The notes under the pieces: generated by a model
The model's database searches: none
What the model saw: only the letters and a program-made list of their open reading frames with translations
What the model was told of the DNA's origin: nothing
Part shown: piece by piece, positions 24,891 to 34,952 of the stretch
How positions within the stretch are numbered: position 1 is the first letter of the stretch
Layout of the letters: the number at the start of each line of letters is the position of its first letter
Translations under genes and position numbers: made by a program
Source: Achromobacter sp. HZ34
Lineage (GTDB): Bacteria > Pseudomonadota > Gammaproteobacteria > Burkholderiales > Burkholderiaceae_B
DNA length: 64,000 bases
Assembly: GCF_002209485.1 (NCBI RefSeq)
Contig: NZ_NJIX01000002.1
Location: 248,001 to 312,000, forward strand
Direction: 5' to 3'

Positions 24891-25118
24891 GATGCGGTTT
24901 TCCTTGTGGCCGGTGATGCCGGCGCAGACGGCGGTCCCAGGCGGCGCGCCATGGTCCGCACAGAATGCCGGTGGCCGGTATCGCAGGCAACGTTATGCTT
25001 AAGCCACATGCCGCTATGCGTTTTCCAGCAATCTAAGTGTTAACCCTGGCGAAACGTACGCATAATCCCGTCGCGCGCGAGCCTGATCCTGGCGGCGCCT
25101 GCCTCATCTGACATCATC

Positions 25119-26120
25119 ATGAATTACAAACAACTGGAAGCGTTTCGGGCCTTCATGATCACCGGTTCGACCATCGAGGCGGCGAATCGCCTGGGCCTGT
25201 CGCAATCGGCGGTCAGCCGGCTGCTAAGCCAGTTCGAAGCCGACCTGGGCATAGCCTTGTTCTTGCGGCGCAAGGGGCGATTGCATCCAACCGAGCAGGC
25301 CGAGGCGCTGCTGCCCGATGCCGAACATATGCTTGCGGGCGCCAACGGCTTTCACCGCCACGTTAACCAGCTGCGGCTGGGCGGGCCGCGCCGCACGTTG
25401 ATTCGCGTGCAGATGCCTACGACCATCGCGCACCTGATCATGCCCGGCGTGGCGCGCGCCTTCATGGCGGACCATCCAGAGGCAGTGCTCGAAGTATTTT
25501 CGGGCGCCTACGAGCACGGCGAGCTGTCGGTGCTGGGGCGCGAGGTCGATATGTCGCTGCTGCGCATTCCTACCCAGAACCATGGCCTGGACGTGACGCC
25601 GTTCATGTCCACCGAGGCGGTGTGTATCTTGCCCACGGGCCATCCGCTGTTGCGCTTGAAGGAGATCGCCGCGGGTGACCTGGAGGACACCGACCTGGTG
25701 CTGCTGGGCCGGCAGCGGCCGCTGCGCCACGACATCGACATGGCATTCCGGCATGCGCGCGTGCGGCCCAGGATACGCGCCGAGGTGCACTCCGTGGATA
25801 TGGCCTGCCGATTCGTGGCGCAGGGCCTGGGCGTATCCATCGTCAATGGTCTGCTGGCCAGCCTGAACCGCGACTTGCCCATCGAGCGACGGCCTTTTCG
25901 GCCAGCCATCGAATACCGCTTCGGCATCGCGACGTTGCAGGGCCAGCCGGCGCATCCCCTGGTGCCGGCACTATCCGCCCGCATCATCGATGCCCTGAAG
26001 GCCGCGGCCGGCGCGGATACCTATCGCGTGATTACGCCGGACGCCGAAGCGAACCTGCTCGGGCACGGCAGCGCTTCCGGAGTCCATCAGCCAGCCGCCC
26101 CCTCTCCTACTGCGCCGTAG
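25119..26120 (+). CDS. LysR-family transcriptional regulator
   Basis: A 333-residue LysR protein: YKQLEAFRAFMITGSTIEAA, LSQSAVSRLLSQFEADLG, and an effector domain beginning LIRVQMPTTIAHLIMPGV. It is divergent from the binding-protein/CocE operon (228-bp gap) and probably controls it. About 35 C-terminal residues extend past the normal LysR end. Its last 14 bases overlap the end of the convergent Bug gene. The effector is unknown, possibly the peptide-like solute itself. Confidence 0.88.
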   Translation: MNYKQLEAFRAFMITGSTIEAANRLGLSQSAVSRLLSQFEADLGIALFLRRKGRLHPTEQAEALLPDAEHMLAGANGFHRHVNQLRLGGPRRTLIRVQMPTTIAHLIMPGVARAFMADHPEAVLEVFSGAYEHGELSVLGREVDMSLLRIPTQNHGLDVTPFMSTEAVCILPTGHPLLRLKEIAAGDLEDTDLVLLGRQRPLRHDIDMAFRHARVRPRIRAEVHSVDMACRFVAQGLGVSIVNGLLASLNRDLPIERRPFRPAIEYRFGIATLQGQPAHPLVPALSARIIDALKAAAGADTYRVITPDAEANLLGHGSASGVHQPAAPSPTAP

Positions 26121-27090
26121 CGCCCGCCGCCTGGACGAGTTGCGCCTGGCGAGGAATTTCGGCGTTGAGATACGTGGTCACCTCCGACGGCGGACCCGCC
26201 TTGATCTGGATACCCATTTCTTCCACGGTCGCGCGCAGTTTTTCATCGCGGAGCACGCTGCCGAGCGCCGCGTTGAGTTTGTCGATTGCCATCGGCGGGA
26301 CGCCGCGGGGCGCGAGCAGGGCGAAACAGGTATCGCTTACGAGATCCGGAAATCCTTGTTCGGCCGCGGTAGGGACATCGGGTAGCACCGCAGCCCTCGA
26401 TTGGGAGAACACCGCAAGTACCTTGATGTCTCCCGACTTGGCGTGCGCAACCGTCATGGGAACGACGGGAAACATGGCGTCCAATCGTCCTGCCTCCAGG
26501 TCCGTCAAGGCGGCACCGGGTGTTTGATACGGAATATGCGCCATGTGGTTACCCGCGACGCGGTTCACCATTTCTCCCGCGATATGCCAGGAACTTCCCA
26601 CCCCGGTCGTGCCGTAGCTGAGCTTGTTCGGCGTCCGCTGCGCAAACGCTATGAACGTTCTCAAATCCCCCGCCGGACTGGCCTTGCCAACCGCCAACAC
26701 ATTCGGTGTACATCCCACCATGCCGATTGGTGCAAAATCAGTGCGCGGGTCATAGCCAACCTGTTTATACAGCGCGAGATTCGTCGCCAACGGACCAGTC
26801 CACGATATTGCGATCGTATAGCCATCGGCGGGCGCCCGTGCAGCTTGCGCCATGCCCACATTGCCACCGGCGCCCGGTCGATTCTGGACCACGATCGATG
26901 TGTCCAGGCGCTTTCCCATCTCGGCGGCAAGCAGTCGCGCGAGCGGATCCGATGAGCCGCCCGCGCCCGCGGGCAAGATCATCATGATAGGCCGCGCCGG
27001 CCACTCGGCAGCCTGAGTGGGCGAGGACAACAAAGCAGCGACACCCCAGCACGCAAGATGCACCCTCTTCCAATGCCGCAAGGACACCAT
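26107..27090 (-). CDS. Bug-family tripartite tricarboxylate transporter receptor
   Basis: About 327 residues with an N-terminal signal (LACWGVAALLSSPTQAA) and the Bug pattern: WPARPIMMILPAGAGGSSDPLAR, VVQNRPGAGGNVGM and YGTTGVGSSWHIAGEM. Bug proteins bind carboxylated or amide solutes in the periplasm, usually for TctAB permeases; the family is greatly expanded in Bordetella and relatives. No TctAB genes are adjacent. ATG 27090 has AAAGGGG six bases upstream; ATG 27096 directly abuts it and is less likely. It is the last gene of a Bug/AtuA/Bug operon. Confidence 0.88.
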   Translation of the reverse strand: MVSLRHWKRVHLACWGVAALLSSPTQAAEWPARPIMMILPAGAGGSSDPLARLLAAEMGKRLDTSIVVQNRPGAGGNVGMAQAARAPADGYTIAISWTGPLATNLALYKQVGYDPRTDFAPIGMVGCTPNVLAVGKASPAGDLRTFIAFAQRTPNKLSYGTTGVGSSWHIAGEMVNRVAGNHMAHIPYQTPGAALTDLEAGRLDAMFPVVPMTVAHAKSGDIKVLAVFSQSRAAVLPDVPTAAEQGFPDLVSDTCFALLAPRGVPPMAIDKLNAALGSVLRDEKLRATVEEMGIQIKAGPPSEVTTYLNAEIPRQAQLVQAAGATAQ

Positions 27091-27101
27091 GTTCATCCCC
27101 T

Positions 27102-28844
27102 TTACATCACGCTGACACGGGTTTGGATGCTCGCGCGCGGCACCAGGCAGGAATTCAGTCCGATCACCGAACGAACCCGTGAGCCGACGGCACTCGTTGC
27201 CCATTTCCCCGTCCCGGACACGCCATTGACAGCCAGCGGATCGACCTCCTTGCGCAGCTTTTCGGCCTCGGCCCGATCGCTCGTCTTGAGGGCAATCCGC
27301 AAAATGACCTCGTAAGGATCCGCGCTCGACGGCGGACTTGCCTCGCGATGGACACCATTGACCCCAAGGAAATCGAAACGCAGCTCTTGCGCACTCAACT
27401 TGATGGCGTCGAATCGCTTGCGTAACAAATCCCGGGTCATCATCGCGCGGTCAAGCGCGCCAGGGCCCGCGAAAATGACCATTTCCTCGGTCATATACCC
27501 CTCACGGACGCCGACCAGGGCCTTGAGCGTTTGCGGTCGCGGCGCTCCGACCGCGGTGCCCAGATGGACGGCGACCTCGTCCTTGGCCGTCTGGGTGAAC
27601 GTGACAGCCCCCAGGTTCGTCACGCAGTCGGGGCCCAGGTAATGCGCGGGATCCCCGACCTCATAGAGCAGTTGCTCCTTGCACGTCGCGGGAGTAAGCA
27701 GCCCACCTGACCCCGGCAATTTGCCTAGCCTGATGTCGTCTTCCCAGACCTCCGCTATGGGACTGCCCAGGTTCTCCAGCCCCGGCACGTCCTTATATCC
27801 TGGATCGGCGAAGTAGCCACCCGTCAATTGAGCGCTGCACTCCATCAAATGCCCGATCACCATACCGCGAGCCATTTTCCCGTAATCGTCGAGTGACCAG
27901 CCGAACTCGTGCGCCAGTGGGCCCAGGTACAGGCAGGCATCGGCCACCCTTGTCGTCACCACGACATCGGCGCCATCGCGCAGCGCCTGCACGATGCCAT
28001 CGCATCCCAAATACACCTCGGCGGAAACGATGCGCTCCGCAGCCGATGAGACTAGCTCCTTGGTCTCCAGGAAGCTCAGGCCCAGATCGGTGATCCGCTC
28101 CGTCAGGTCGGCGCCACTTACCGCGGCAACTTTCAGGTCGGGCAGTCCCAGCTCCCCGGCCAGCGCCTTGATGCGGCGGGCGGCACCCTCGGGATCGAGC
28201 CAACCCTGGTTACTGATGATGCGGATACCCTTTTGCTTGCAGGCTTTGAGTATGGGTTCGAACCGTTCGACGAGGTAGGGGTCGTAGGCAACAGTAGCGC
28301 CCGCATCCTGTCTCGCGACCTGCGCCGCGCTCATCGTCACTTCGGACATGGTCTCGAAGCAGAGGTAATTCAAATCCCCCCGCTCCACCAGGTCGAGTGC
28401 CGCGCCAAATCGGTCCCTTGACCACGCGGTGGCAGAGCCCAAGCGGACACTCCGGCCAATGGGCGTTTCTCGCGGCTCGATGGGATTGGACTGATCCCTC
28501 TCCTTGCGGCCGACGTAGGCGGAGGGTACCTGAATGGGCAGCGTCAGCATCAAGGACGACAATGCCTTGCCCGACTCTTCAAAGGCAAGTGTGCGGGACC
28601 GACCGCCCTCCAGGACCTCGTCCATCATGAAGTTCAAGGCGCCGATGGCGGGCACCTCGAAGCGCGTGATTTTTCCCCTTGCGATCGCGCCATATACCTT
28701 CTGCACGGCCTCTACGGTGATCTGGTCACGAATCAAGGGATAGTCCTGTGGATCGTAGGCGATGACGGAAACCATGCTGCTGTTTCCTTTCTCCCCGGAC
28801 CGCGAATGCGCGACCTCCCTGAGTGCTACGGTCTTTTCCGTCAT
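27102..28844 (-). CDS. AtuA-family protein (DUF1446) with N-terminal AtuA-associated domain
   Basis: A 580-residue protein. Residues 1-105 (VALREVAHSRSGEKGNSSMV, then YDPQDYPLIRDQIT) match the small ferredoxin-like domain associated with AtuA proteins. The main AtuA/DUF1446 domain follows from about residue 120 (IGRSVRLGSATAWSRDR, LCFETMSEVTMSAAQ, PGSGGLLTPATCKEQLLYEV). As I know the family, the small domain usually lies C-terminal to the main one or is a separate protein; here it comes first. AtuA belongs to the acyclic terpene (citronellol/geraniol) pathway, but most relatives lack a proven reaction. It lies between two Bug receptor genes with very short gaps, so it probably acts on a solute they import. 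Confidence 0.82.
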   Translation of the reverse strand: MTEKTVALREVAHSRSGEKGNSSMVSVIAYDPQDYPLIRDQITVEAVQKVYGAIARGKITRFEVPAIGALNFMMDEVLEGGRSRTLAFEESGKALSSLMLTLPIQVPSAYVGRKERDQSNPIEPRETPIGRSVRLGSATAWSRDRFGAALDLVERGDLNYLCFETMSEVTMSAAQVARQDAGATVAYDPYLVERFEPILKACKQKGIRIISNQGWLDPEGAARRIKALAGELGLPDLKVAAVSGADLTERITDLGLSFLETKELVSSAAERIVSAEVYLGCDGIVQALRDGADVVVTTRVADACLYLGPLAHEFGWSLDDYGKMARGMVIGHLMECSAQLTGGYFADPGYKDVPGLENLGSPIAEVWEDDIRLGKLPGSGGLLTPATCKEQLLYEVGDPAHYLGPDCVTNLGAVTFTQTAKDEVAVHLGTAVGAPRPQTLKALVGVREGYMTEEMVIFAGPGALDRAMMTRDLLRKRFDAIKLSAQELRFDFLGVNGVHREASPPSSADPYEVILRIALKTSDRAEAEKLRKEVDPLAVNGVSGTGKWATSAVGSRVRSVIGLNSCLVPRASIQTRVSVM

Positions 28845-28853
28845 GAACGATTC

Positions 28854-29903
28854 CTATTGGATTTGCGCGCCAGTGGCTTGTATGACTTCTGCCCACTTGT
28901 CGATGTCGCGCGTTAGAAATTTCTGAAAATCCTCCGGCGAGCTTCCGACCAACGTGAAGCCCTGCTGTCCCAGCTGCTTGCGCAGGTCCGGGTCGGCGGT
29001 CGCCTTCTTGATAGCCGCATTCAGCGCGTCGACGATCTGTCGCGGGGTTCCGGCAGGTGCAAACAAGCCCATCCACGCGGTTGCGTCGAAATCCTTGATT
29101 CCCTGCTCCAGCGCGGTGGGGACATCCGGCAGAAGGGGCGTACGCTGAGGCGCCAGCACGGCAATCGCCTTGATCTGTCCGCTGTTGATCTGGGACACCA
29201 CGGCAGGCACCTGATAAAAAAGCAGGGGAACGTGGCCGGCTATCGTGTCGGCAATGGCCTGGCCGACCTCCTTGTAAGGAACATGATTCAACGGCGCGCC
29301 CGTACGAAGTTTCAGCAGCTCGCCAGCCATTTGTCCTGACGAGCCTATGCCGCCGGTGGCGTAATCCAGGCCACCGCGTGCACGCGCAACCTTCACGACA
29401 TCCGCGATCGTGGACGCGGGAAGGTCCTTGTTCGCGACGAGCACATTGGGGAAATAGGCCACCAACGACACAGGTGCGAAGTCCCGAAGCACGTTATAGG
29501 GCAGACTCTTCATCATCGACTGGTTGATGGAGTGAGACGAAATCGTGCCCATGGCCAAGGTATAGCCATCCGGTGCCGCGTGCGCGACCATGCCACTGCC
29601 GACCGCCCCACCCGCACCCGCCTTGTTCTCCACGATGACCGGTTGCCCAAGCTGGGCTGCCATGTTCTTCGCAATGATTCGCGTGAGAATGTCGGTACTC
29701 GACCCGGCACCATACGGAACGATTACGGTGATGGGATGATCCGGATACCCCGGTTTCGCCGTTTTCGTCGGCTGTGTCGATTGCGCCGTCGCCACGCCGT
29801 TCGCGGCAACTACGAGCGAGCATCCGGTCAGCGTGCGCGATAGCTTGCCGACCGCCCGCTTCACACGCGGCAGCACGCCTGAAGCGCGAGATGTGGTTCC
29901 CAT
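28854..29903 (-). CDS. Bug-family tripartite tricarboxylate transporter receptor
   Basis: A 349-residue Bug protein with a signal-type N-terminus (TLTGCSLVVAANGVATA) and the family blocks YPDHPITVIVPYGAGSSTDIL, VIVENKAGAGGAVGSGM, YATGGIGSSGQMAGELLKL and RTPLLPDVPTALEQGI. It should capture a carboxylated solute in the periplasm. It is the first gene of the operon that continues into the AtuA-family gene 9 bp later and a second Bug gene. A LysR gene diverges from it. Why the operon needs two receptors is not clear; they may bind different members of a compound class. Confidence 0.9.
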   Translation of the reverse strand: MGTTSRASGVLPRVKRAVGKLSRTLTGCSLVVAANGVATAQSTQPTKTAKPGYPDHPITVIVPYGAGSSTDILTRIIAKNMAAQLGQPVIVENKAGAGGAVGSGMVAHAAPDGYTLAMGTISSHSINQSMMKSLPYNVLRDFAPVSLVAYFPNVLVANKDLPASTIADVVKVARARGGLDYATGGIGSSGQMAGELLKLRTGAPLNHVPYKEVGQAIADTIAGHVPLLFYQVPAVVSQINSGQIKAIAVLAPQRTPLLPDVPTALEQGIKDFDATAWMGLFAPAGTPRQIVDALNAAIKKATADPDLRKQLGQQGFTLVGSSPEDFQKFLTRDIDKWAEVIQATGAQIQ

Positions 29904-30023
29904 GTCCTTGTCTCCTGAGCGACGCGCATCTGGAGTGCGCTGGAAGCCATCTTAGGCACCCCAAAGAGATCGGACAAATGCTATGTTTTTGTTAATTATC
30001 AACGTGGCGCGATCACTGATTCC

Positions 30024-30947
30024 ATGGACGAACACTGGCTTTCCATCTTGCGGCGCATCAATCTGAACCACTTGATCTCGTTCTCGGTCATTGCCGAAGA
30101 AGGAAGCTACCGACGCGCCGCCGCCCACTTGCACATCACGCAATCCGCACTGAGCGTGCAGATCCAGAAACTCGAAGCCGGGCTGGGCGTGCGCTTGCTG
30201 CACCGCGACACCCGCAGTGTCCGGCTGACGAATGAAGGAGCCCGTCTTCTGGAGTCATTCCGGCACTCGGGGCAAGGCTTGGCCCTGATGGTGTCCAATC
30301 TTCAGGCCGAGGGGCGTTTGCAGCGCGGGACGGTCACGGTTGCCGTCCTGCCTTCGCTGGCAGCAACCTATCTCCCCGATATCATGCTGCGGTTTCGGAA
30401 GGCGGTTCCCGGAATCAAGATCCGGCTCAAGGATGCAGACTCCCGGCGCGCTCATGAGCAGATCCTTCAAGGAGCCGTGGACATTGCCATTACTTCGCGA
30501 CACGCGACCGAAGTCACGTTTCATTCGCTCTTCAAGGAGCCGCTTGTCGCCGTTACGCCCGCCACTGACCCGTTCTTCTCAAAACGGCGCTCCGTTACCG
30601 TTGCGCAACTGGCGACGCGGCCGCTGCTATTGAACCCAAGAGGGGTCGACTTGCGCGAGCAGGTCGAGAGATTGTTTGAAGCCGCCGGTTTGCCGGTGGT
30701 CGCCGCGCAGGAATTAACCAGCACTGCTCCCCTTGTTGCAATGACCGCCCGAGGTATCGGCGTTTGCATACAGCCGGCAAGTTCCTTGCAAGGCCTGGAT
30801 CTGTCGCATTGCCGATTACTGCCTTTGCGGCCAGCGGCAACCAGGGAAATCGGTGCCATTCTGCTATCGGACCGGACGCCATCGCCGGCCACGGCGGCCT
30901 TCCTGGAATTTCTCCTGAGCCCTGGCGCGCCGACAGCGGATGCTTAG
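30024..30947 (+). CDS. LysR-family transcriptional regulator
   Basis: A 307-residue LysR protein: LNHLISFSVIAEEGSYRRAA, ITQSALSVQIQKLEAGLGVR and a typical effector domain (VTVAVLPSLAATYLPDIML). It is divergent from the Bug/AtuA/Bug operon across 120 bp of intergenic DNA that includes an AT-rich GTTAATTATCAAC patch, and it probably controls that operon. Its stop overlaps the convergent acyl-CoA dehydrogenase stop by 4 bp. Confidence 0.88.
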   Translation: MDEHWLSILRRINLNHLISFSVIAEEGSYRRAAAHLHITQSALSVQIQKLEAGLGVRLLHRDTRSVRLTNEGARLLESFRHSGQGLALMVSNLQAEGRLQRGTVTVAVLPSLAATYLPDIMLRFRKAVPGIKIRLKDADSRRAHEQILQGAVDIAITSRHATEVTFHSLFKEPLVAVTPATDPFFSKRRSVTVAQLATRPLLLNPRGVDLREQVERLFEAAGLPVVAAQELTSTAPLVAMTARGIGVCIQPASSLQGLDLSHCRLLPLRPAATREIGAILLSDRTPSPATAAFLEFLLSPGAPTADA

Positions 30948-32104
30948 AACGAACGGGGCAATCCCAGGACGTGTTCCGCCACGTAGGCATAAATCAGGTT
31001 CGTCGAAATCGGCGCCACCTGGTACAGGCGCGTCTCGCGGAATTTGCGCTCGATGTCATACTCATTCGCGAAGCCGAAACCGCCGTGCGTCTGCAGGCAG
31101 ACATTGGCCGCTTCCCAGCTGGCCTTGGCAGCCAGGTACTTGGCCATGTTCGCCTGGGCGCCGCAATCCTGATGGGCATCGAACCGGCGGGCTGCTTCGA
31201 ACCGCATAAGATTGGCCGCCTCGACTTCGATGAAAGCATCGGCGATGGGAAATTGCACGCCCTGGTTCTGGCCGATCGGACGGTCAAAGACCACGCGTTC
31301 GCTGGCATAGCGGCGCGCACGCTCGATGAACCAGTACCCGTCGCCGATACATTCAGCGGCGATGAGTGTGCGTTCGGCATTCAAGCCATCGAGGATGTAC
31401 TTGAATCCCCGCCCTTCCTCACCAATCAGGTTTTCTTCGGGAATCTCCAGATTCTCGAAGAACAATTCATTGGTTTCGTGATTGACCAGATTGGGGATCG
31501 GACGAACCGTCAGGCCCTTGCCGATCGCTTGGTGCAGGTCGACGATGAAAATCGACATGCCTTCGGATTTTTTCTTGACCTCGGCCAGGGGCGTGGTACG
31601 CGCCAACAGGATCATCAGGTCCGAATGCTGCACGCGGGAGATCCACACCTTCTGGCCGTTGACCACGTAACGGCCGTCCTTTTTCACGGCCGTGGTCTTG
31701 ATCCTGGTCGTGTCCGTGCCGGTGGTGGGCTCGGTCACCGCCATGGACTGGATACGCAGCTCGCCAGCGGCGATGCGCGGCAGGTATTTTTCTTTCTGCG
31801 CCACGCTGCCATTACGCAGCAGCGTGCCCATGTTGTACATCTGTCCATGGACCGCCCCGGCATTGCCACCGGAGCGGTTGATTTCCTCCATGATCACCGT
31901 CGCGGCCGTCAGGCCCAGACCCGTACCGCCGTAGTCTTCGGGAATCATGGCGGCCAACCAGCCGGCTTCGATCAGGGCATCGACGAATTTTTCAGGATAT
32001 GCCTTCTCTTCGTCCACCTTGCGGAAGTATTCATCGGGAAACTGCCTGCACAGTTGGCGGACTGCGTCGCGAATCTCCTGATAATCGTCGGCTTCGTCGA
32101 ACAT
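30944..32104 (-). CDS. Acyl-CoA dehydrogenase, isovaleryl-type active site
   Basis: A 386-residue FAD flavoenzyme with MAVTEPTTGTDTTRIKTTAV (FAD/substrate loop), NGQKVWISRVQ and the C-terminal QTHGGFGFANEYDIERKFRE. At the medium-chain catalytic Glu position (YEGT) it reads YQVAPIS, without Glu. A Glu lies instead in GLNAERTLIAAE (about residue 244), the position used by isovaleryl-CoA dehydrogenase, suggesting a branched or unusual acyl-CoA substrate. ATG 32104 follows a GGAGA. It is the third gene after prpC and prpD, 89 bp from prpD. Confidence 0.85.
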   Translation of the reverse strand: MFDEADDYQEIRDAVRQLCRQFPDEYFRKVDEEKAYPEKFVDALIEAGWLAAMIPEDYGGTGLGLTAATVIMEEINRSGGNAGAVHGQMYNMGTLLRNGSVAQKEKYLPRIAAGELRIQSMAVTEPTTGTDTTRIKTTAVKKDGRYVVNGQKVWISRVQHSDLMILLARTTPLAEVKKKSEGMSIFIVDLHQAIGKGLTVRPIPNLVNHETNELFFENLEIPEENLIGEEGRGFKYILDGLNAERTLIAAECIGDGYWFIERARRYASERVVFDRPIGQNQGVQFPIADAFIEVEAANLMRFEAARRFDAHQDCGAQANMAKYLAAKASWEAANVCLQTHGGFGFANEYDIERKFRETRLYQVAPISTNLIYAYVAEHVLGLPRSF

Positions 32105-32193
32105 TGAGTTTCTCCGGATAGTTTTGGTACCAGACGTGGCCGACGGCGTCCACTCCGGTGCGCCTGTCCCCCTCACTCAATGTCCGGTGGCAC

Positions 32194-33645
32194 TCATATT
32201 ACATACATGTCGACGTACTCATGGACCGGCATGACTTCCAGTTTCTGCTGATCCAGCGACACGTCCAGGATGCGCGCCTGTTGGCGTGCGGGGAACTGCC
32301 TGGCCAGGTTCACGCGGAATTTTTGCTCCAGCAAGGGGATGCCGTCCCCACGCCGGCGGCGATGCCCGATCGGGTATTCGCATACCACCTCGTCCAGGCG
32401 GCTGCCATCCGTAAACTCGACGGTCAGCGCGTTGGCGATCGAGCGTTTCTCCGGATCGTGGTAATCGCGGGTGAAAACCGAGTCCTCGACACATTCGATC
32501 TTGTCGCGCAGGGCATCGATGCGAGGATCTTGCGCGAACGCGTCTTCGTAGTCGGCCGCCGTCAGGTGCCCGAAAATCAAGGGCACCGCGACCATGTACT
32601 GGATGCAATGATCCCGATCGGCAGGATTATTCAGCGGCCCTTTCTTGTCGATGATGCGTATGCAGGCTTCGTGCGTGCGGATGGTGATCTTCGCGATGTC
32701 GGCGGCCGTTTTGCCCGAGGCCGTAACCTTCCCATGCAGTTGCATCGCACACTCCACCGCGGTCTGCGAATGGAACTCCGCCGGATACGAGATCTTGAAC
32801 AGCACGTTTTCCATCACGTAGCTGCCGTACGCGCGTTGAAACTTGAACGGCTGGCCCTTGAACAGGACGTCGTAGAAACCCCAGGTCTTGGCCGTGAGCA
32901 CCGACGGGTAGCCCATTTCCCCGGTGCGAGCCATCAGCGCCAGGCGCACGGCGCGGCTGGTGGCGTCCCCCGCCGCCCAACTCTTGCGGCTGCCCGCATT
33001 GGGCGCATGGCGATAGGTGCGCAGGCTCTGGCCGTCCACCCACGCCAGCGAAACCGCGTTGATGACTTCGTCGCGGCTTAGCCCCAGCATCTCCGCCACC
33101 ACGGCGGTGGAGGCCACCTTGACCAGCACGACATGGTCCAGGCCCACCTTGTTGAATGAGTTTTCCAAGGCGATGCAGCCCTGGATCTCGTGGGCCTTGA
33201 TCATGCCCGTCAACACCGCACGCATGGTGAGCGACGGCTTGCCGGCGGCGACCGCGTTGCGCGACAGCCAGTCGGCGGTGGCCAGGATGCCGCCCAGGTT
33301 ATCCGACGGATGCCCCCACTCGGCCGCGAGCCAGGTGTCGTTGAAATCCAGCCAGCGGATCATGGCGCCGATATTGAAGGCCGCCTGCACGGGATCCAGC
33401 TGAAACTGCGTGCCCGGCACCTTGGCGCCATGGGGGACGACGGTGCCCGGCACGATCGGGCCCATCAGCTTGCGGCAGGCAGGATATTCCAGTGCCTCCA
33501 GGCCGCAGCCCAGGGTATCGATCAGGCAGTTGCGGGCGGTTTCATAGGCCAGGTCGCTCTTGATTTCGTAGTTCAGGACGTAGTCGGCGATATCGGCCAG
33601 GACCTGGTCCGGCTGCGGGCGGACATTGGAGATGTGCGTGGACAT
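32194..33645 (-). CDS. prpD: 2-methylcitrate dehydratase (MmgE/PrpD family)
   Basis: A 483-residue protein, the same length as E. coli PrpD. It carries [40 protein letters not shown] and [16 protein letters not shown], all characteristic of PrpD. It dehydrates 2-methylcitrate to 2-methyl-cis-aconitate in the methylcitrate cycle of propionyl-CoA breakdown. It lies 21 bp after prpC in the same direction. The lyase PrpB and the AcnD/PrpF pair are not within the window, so the pathway is completed elsewhere or this is an accessory copy. Confidence 0.93.
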   Translation of the reverse strand: MSTHISNVRPQPDQVLADIADYVLNYEIKSDLAYETARNCLIDTLGCGLEALEYPACRKLMGPIVPGTVVPHGAKVPGTQFQLDPVQAAFNIGAMIRWLDFNDTWLAAEWGHPSDNLGGILATADWLSRNAVAAGKPSLTMRAVLTGMIKAHEIQGCIALENSFNKVGLDHVVLVKVASTAVVAEMLGLSRDEVINAVSLAWVDGQSLRTYRHAPNAGSRKSWAAGDATSRAVRLALMARTGEMGYPSVLTAKTWGFYDVLFKGQPFKFQRAYGSYVMENVLFKISYPAEFHSQTAVECAMQLHGKVTASGKTAADIAKITIRTHEACIRIIDKKGPLNNPADRDHCIQYMVAVPLIFGHLTAADYEDAFAQDPRIDALRDKIECVEDSVFTRDYHDPEKRSIANALTVEFTDGSRLDEVVCEYPIGHRRRRGDGIPLLEQKFRVNLARQFPARQQARILDVSLDQQKLEVMPVHEYVDMYVI

Positions 33646-33666
33646 GATGGGCGGTCTCGGAAAGGG

Positions 33667-34824
33667 TTACGCGCGTTCTTCGATGGGCACGAACTTCTGG
33701 TCTTCAGGACCGACATAGTTCGCGGTCGGCCGGATGATCTTGTTGTCGATGCGCTGCTCGATGATGTGGGCCGACCAGCCCGCCGTGCGCGCGATGACGA
33801 ATAGCGGGGTGAACATGGCCGTGTGCACGCCCATGGTGTGATAGCTGACCGCCGAATACCAGTCCAGGTTCGCGAACATCTTCTTGGCGTCCTTCATCAC
33901 GCTTTCGATGCGTTCGGCGATGTCGTAGAGCTTCATGCTGCCATGATCGCCCGCCAGCTTCTTCGAGATATCCTTGATGACCAGGTTGCGCGGATCCGAG
34001 ACTGTATATACCGGATGCCCGAAGCCGATGACGACCTCCTTGTTCTCGACGCGACGGCGTATGTCCGATTCGGCTTCGTCCGGCGTTTCGTAGCGGCTCT
34101 GCACCTCGAAGGCAACCTCGTTGGCGCCGCCATGCTTGGGGCCGCGTAGCGCGCCAATGCCGCCGGTTATGGCCGAGTACATGTCCGATCCCGTGCCGGC
34201 CACGACGCGGCAGGTGAAGGTGGACGCGTTGAATTCGTGCTCGGCGTACAAGATCAGCGAGCTGTGCATCGCCTTTACCCACGCCTTGGGAGGCGCTTCG
34301 CCGTGCAGCAGATGCAGGAAATGGCCGCCGATGCTGTCGTCGTCGGTCTCCACGTCGATCATGCGGCCGTTGTGGCTGTAGTGATACCAGTAAAGCAGCG
34401 CCGATCCCAGGCATGCCATCAGCCGGTCAGCGATATCGCGCGCGCCCGGCACGTTATGGTCGTCCTTCTCCGGCAGCACGCATCCCAGCACCGAGACGGC
34501 GGTGCGCATGACGTCCATGGGATGGCTCGACGCCGGCAGCGCCTCCAACGCCGACCGTAGTTGCGCGGGCAAGCCCCTGAGCGCGCGCAATTTGCGCTTG
34601 TAGGCCTTGAGTTCGGACTCATTGGGCAGCTTGCCATGCACCAGCAGGTAAGCCACCTCCTCGAACTCGCTGGTGCCGGCGATATCCAGGATGTCGTAGC
34701 CGCGATAGTGCAGGTCGTTGCCGCTGCGGCCGACCGTACACAGCGCGGTGTTGCCGGCCACGACGCCGGACAGCGCGACGGATTTCTTGGGCTTGGGGGT
34801 GTTTGGGACTGCGGTGTCGCTCAT
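33667..34824 (-). CDS. prpC: 2-methylcitrate synthase
   Basis: A 385-residue citrate-synthase-fold enzyme in the PrpC subfamily: [56 protein letters not shown] and the closing [18 protein letters not shown]. It condenses propionyl-CoA with oxaloacetate to 2-methylcitrate in the cytosol. It is the first gene of the prpC-prpD-acyl-CoA dehydrogenase unit. The divergent regulator at 35 kb and the tandem TTTGC motifs between them indicate acyl-CoA-responsive control. Confidence 0.94.
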   Translation of the reverse strand: MSDTAVPNTPKPKKSVALSGVVAGNTALCTVGRSGNDLHYRGYDILDIAGTSEFEEVAYLLVHGKLPNESELKAYKRKLRALRGLPAQLRSALEALPASSHPMDVMRTAVSVLGCVLPEKDDHNVPGARDIADRLMACLGSALLYWYHYSHNGRMIDVETDDDSIGGHFLHLLHGEAPPKAWVKAMHSSLILYAEHEFNASTFTCRVVAGTGSDMYSAITGGIGALRGPKHGGANEVAFEVQSRYETPDEAESDIRRRVENKEVVIGFGHPVYTVSDPRNLVIKDISKKLAGDHGSMKLYDIAERIESVMKDAKKMFANLDWYSAVSYHTMGVHTAMFTPLFVIARTAGWSAHIIEQRIDNKIIRPTANYVGPEDQKFVPIEERA

Positions 34825-34952
34825 TTTTCGTCTCCTCGGTCAATGAGGCGCGCCGGGCCAAGCCAGGCCGCTGCTCTTATTCGCAGTCTACGCAGCCGGA
34901 CAGGGAGAGTCATGCAGTAAGGGGTGAACTCCAGCGAAGGGGCCATTGCATT

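Noticed and set aside
23355-25043. 562-codon plus-strand open frame
   Set aside because: Antisense shadow of the peptide-type binding protein; composition and lack of motifs show it is not a gene.
30764-32107. 447-codon plus-strand open frame
   Set aside because: It overlaps the LysR end and runs antisense to the acyl-CoA dehydrogenase; it has no recognisable domain.
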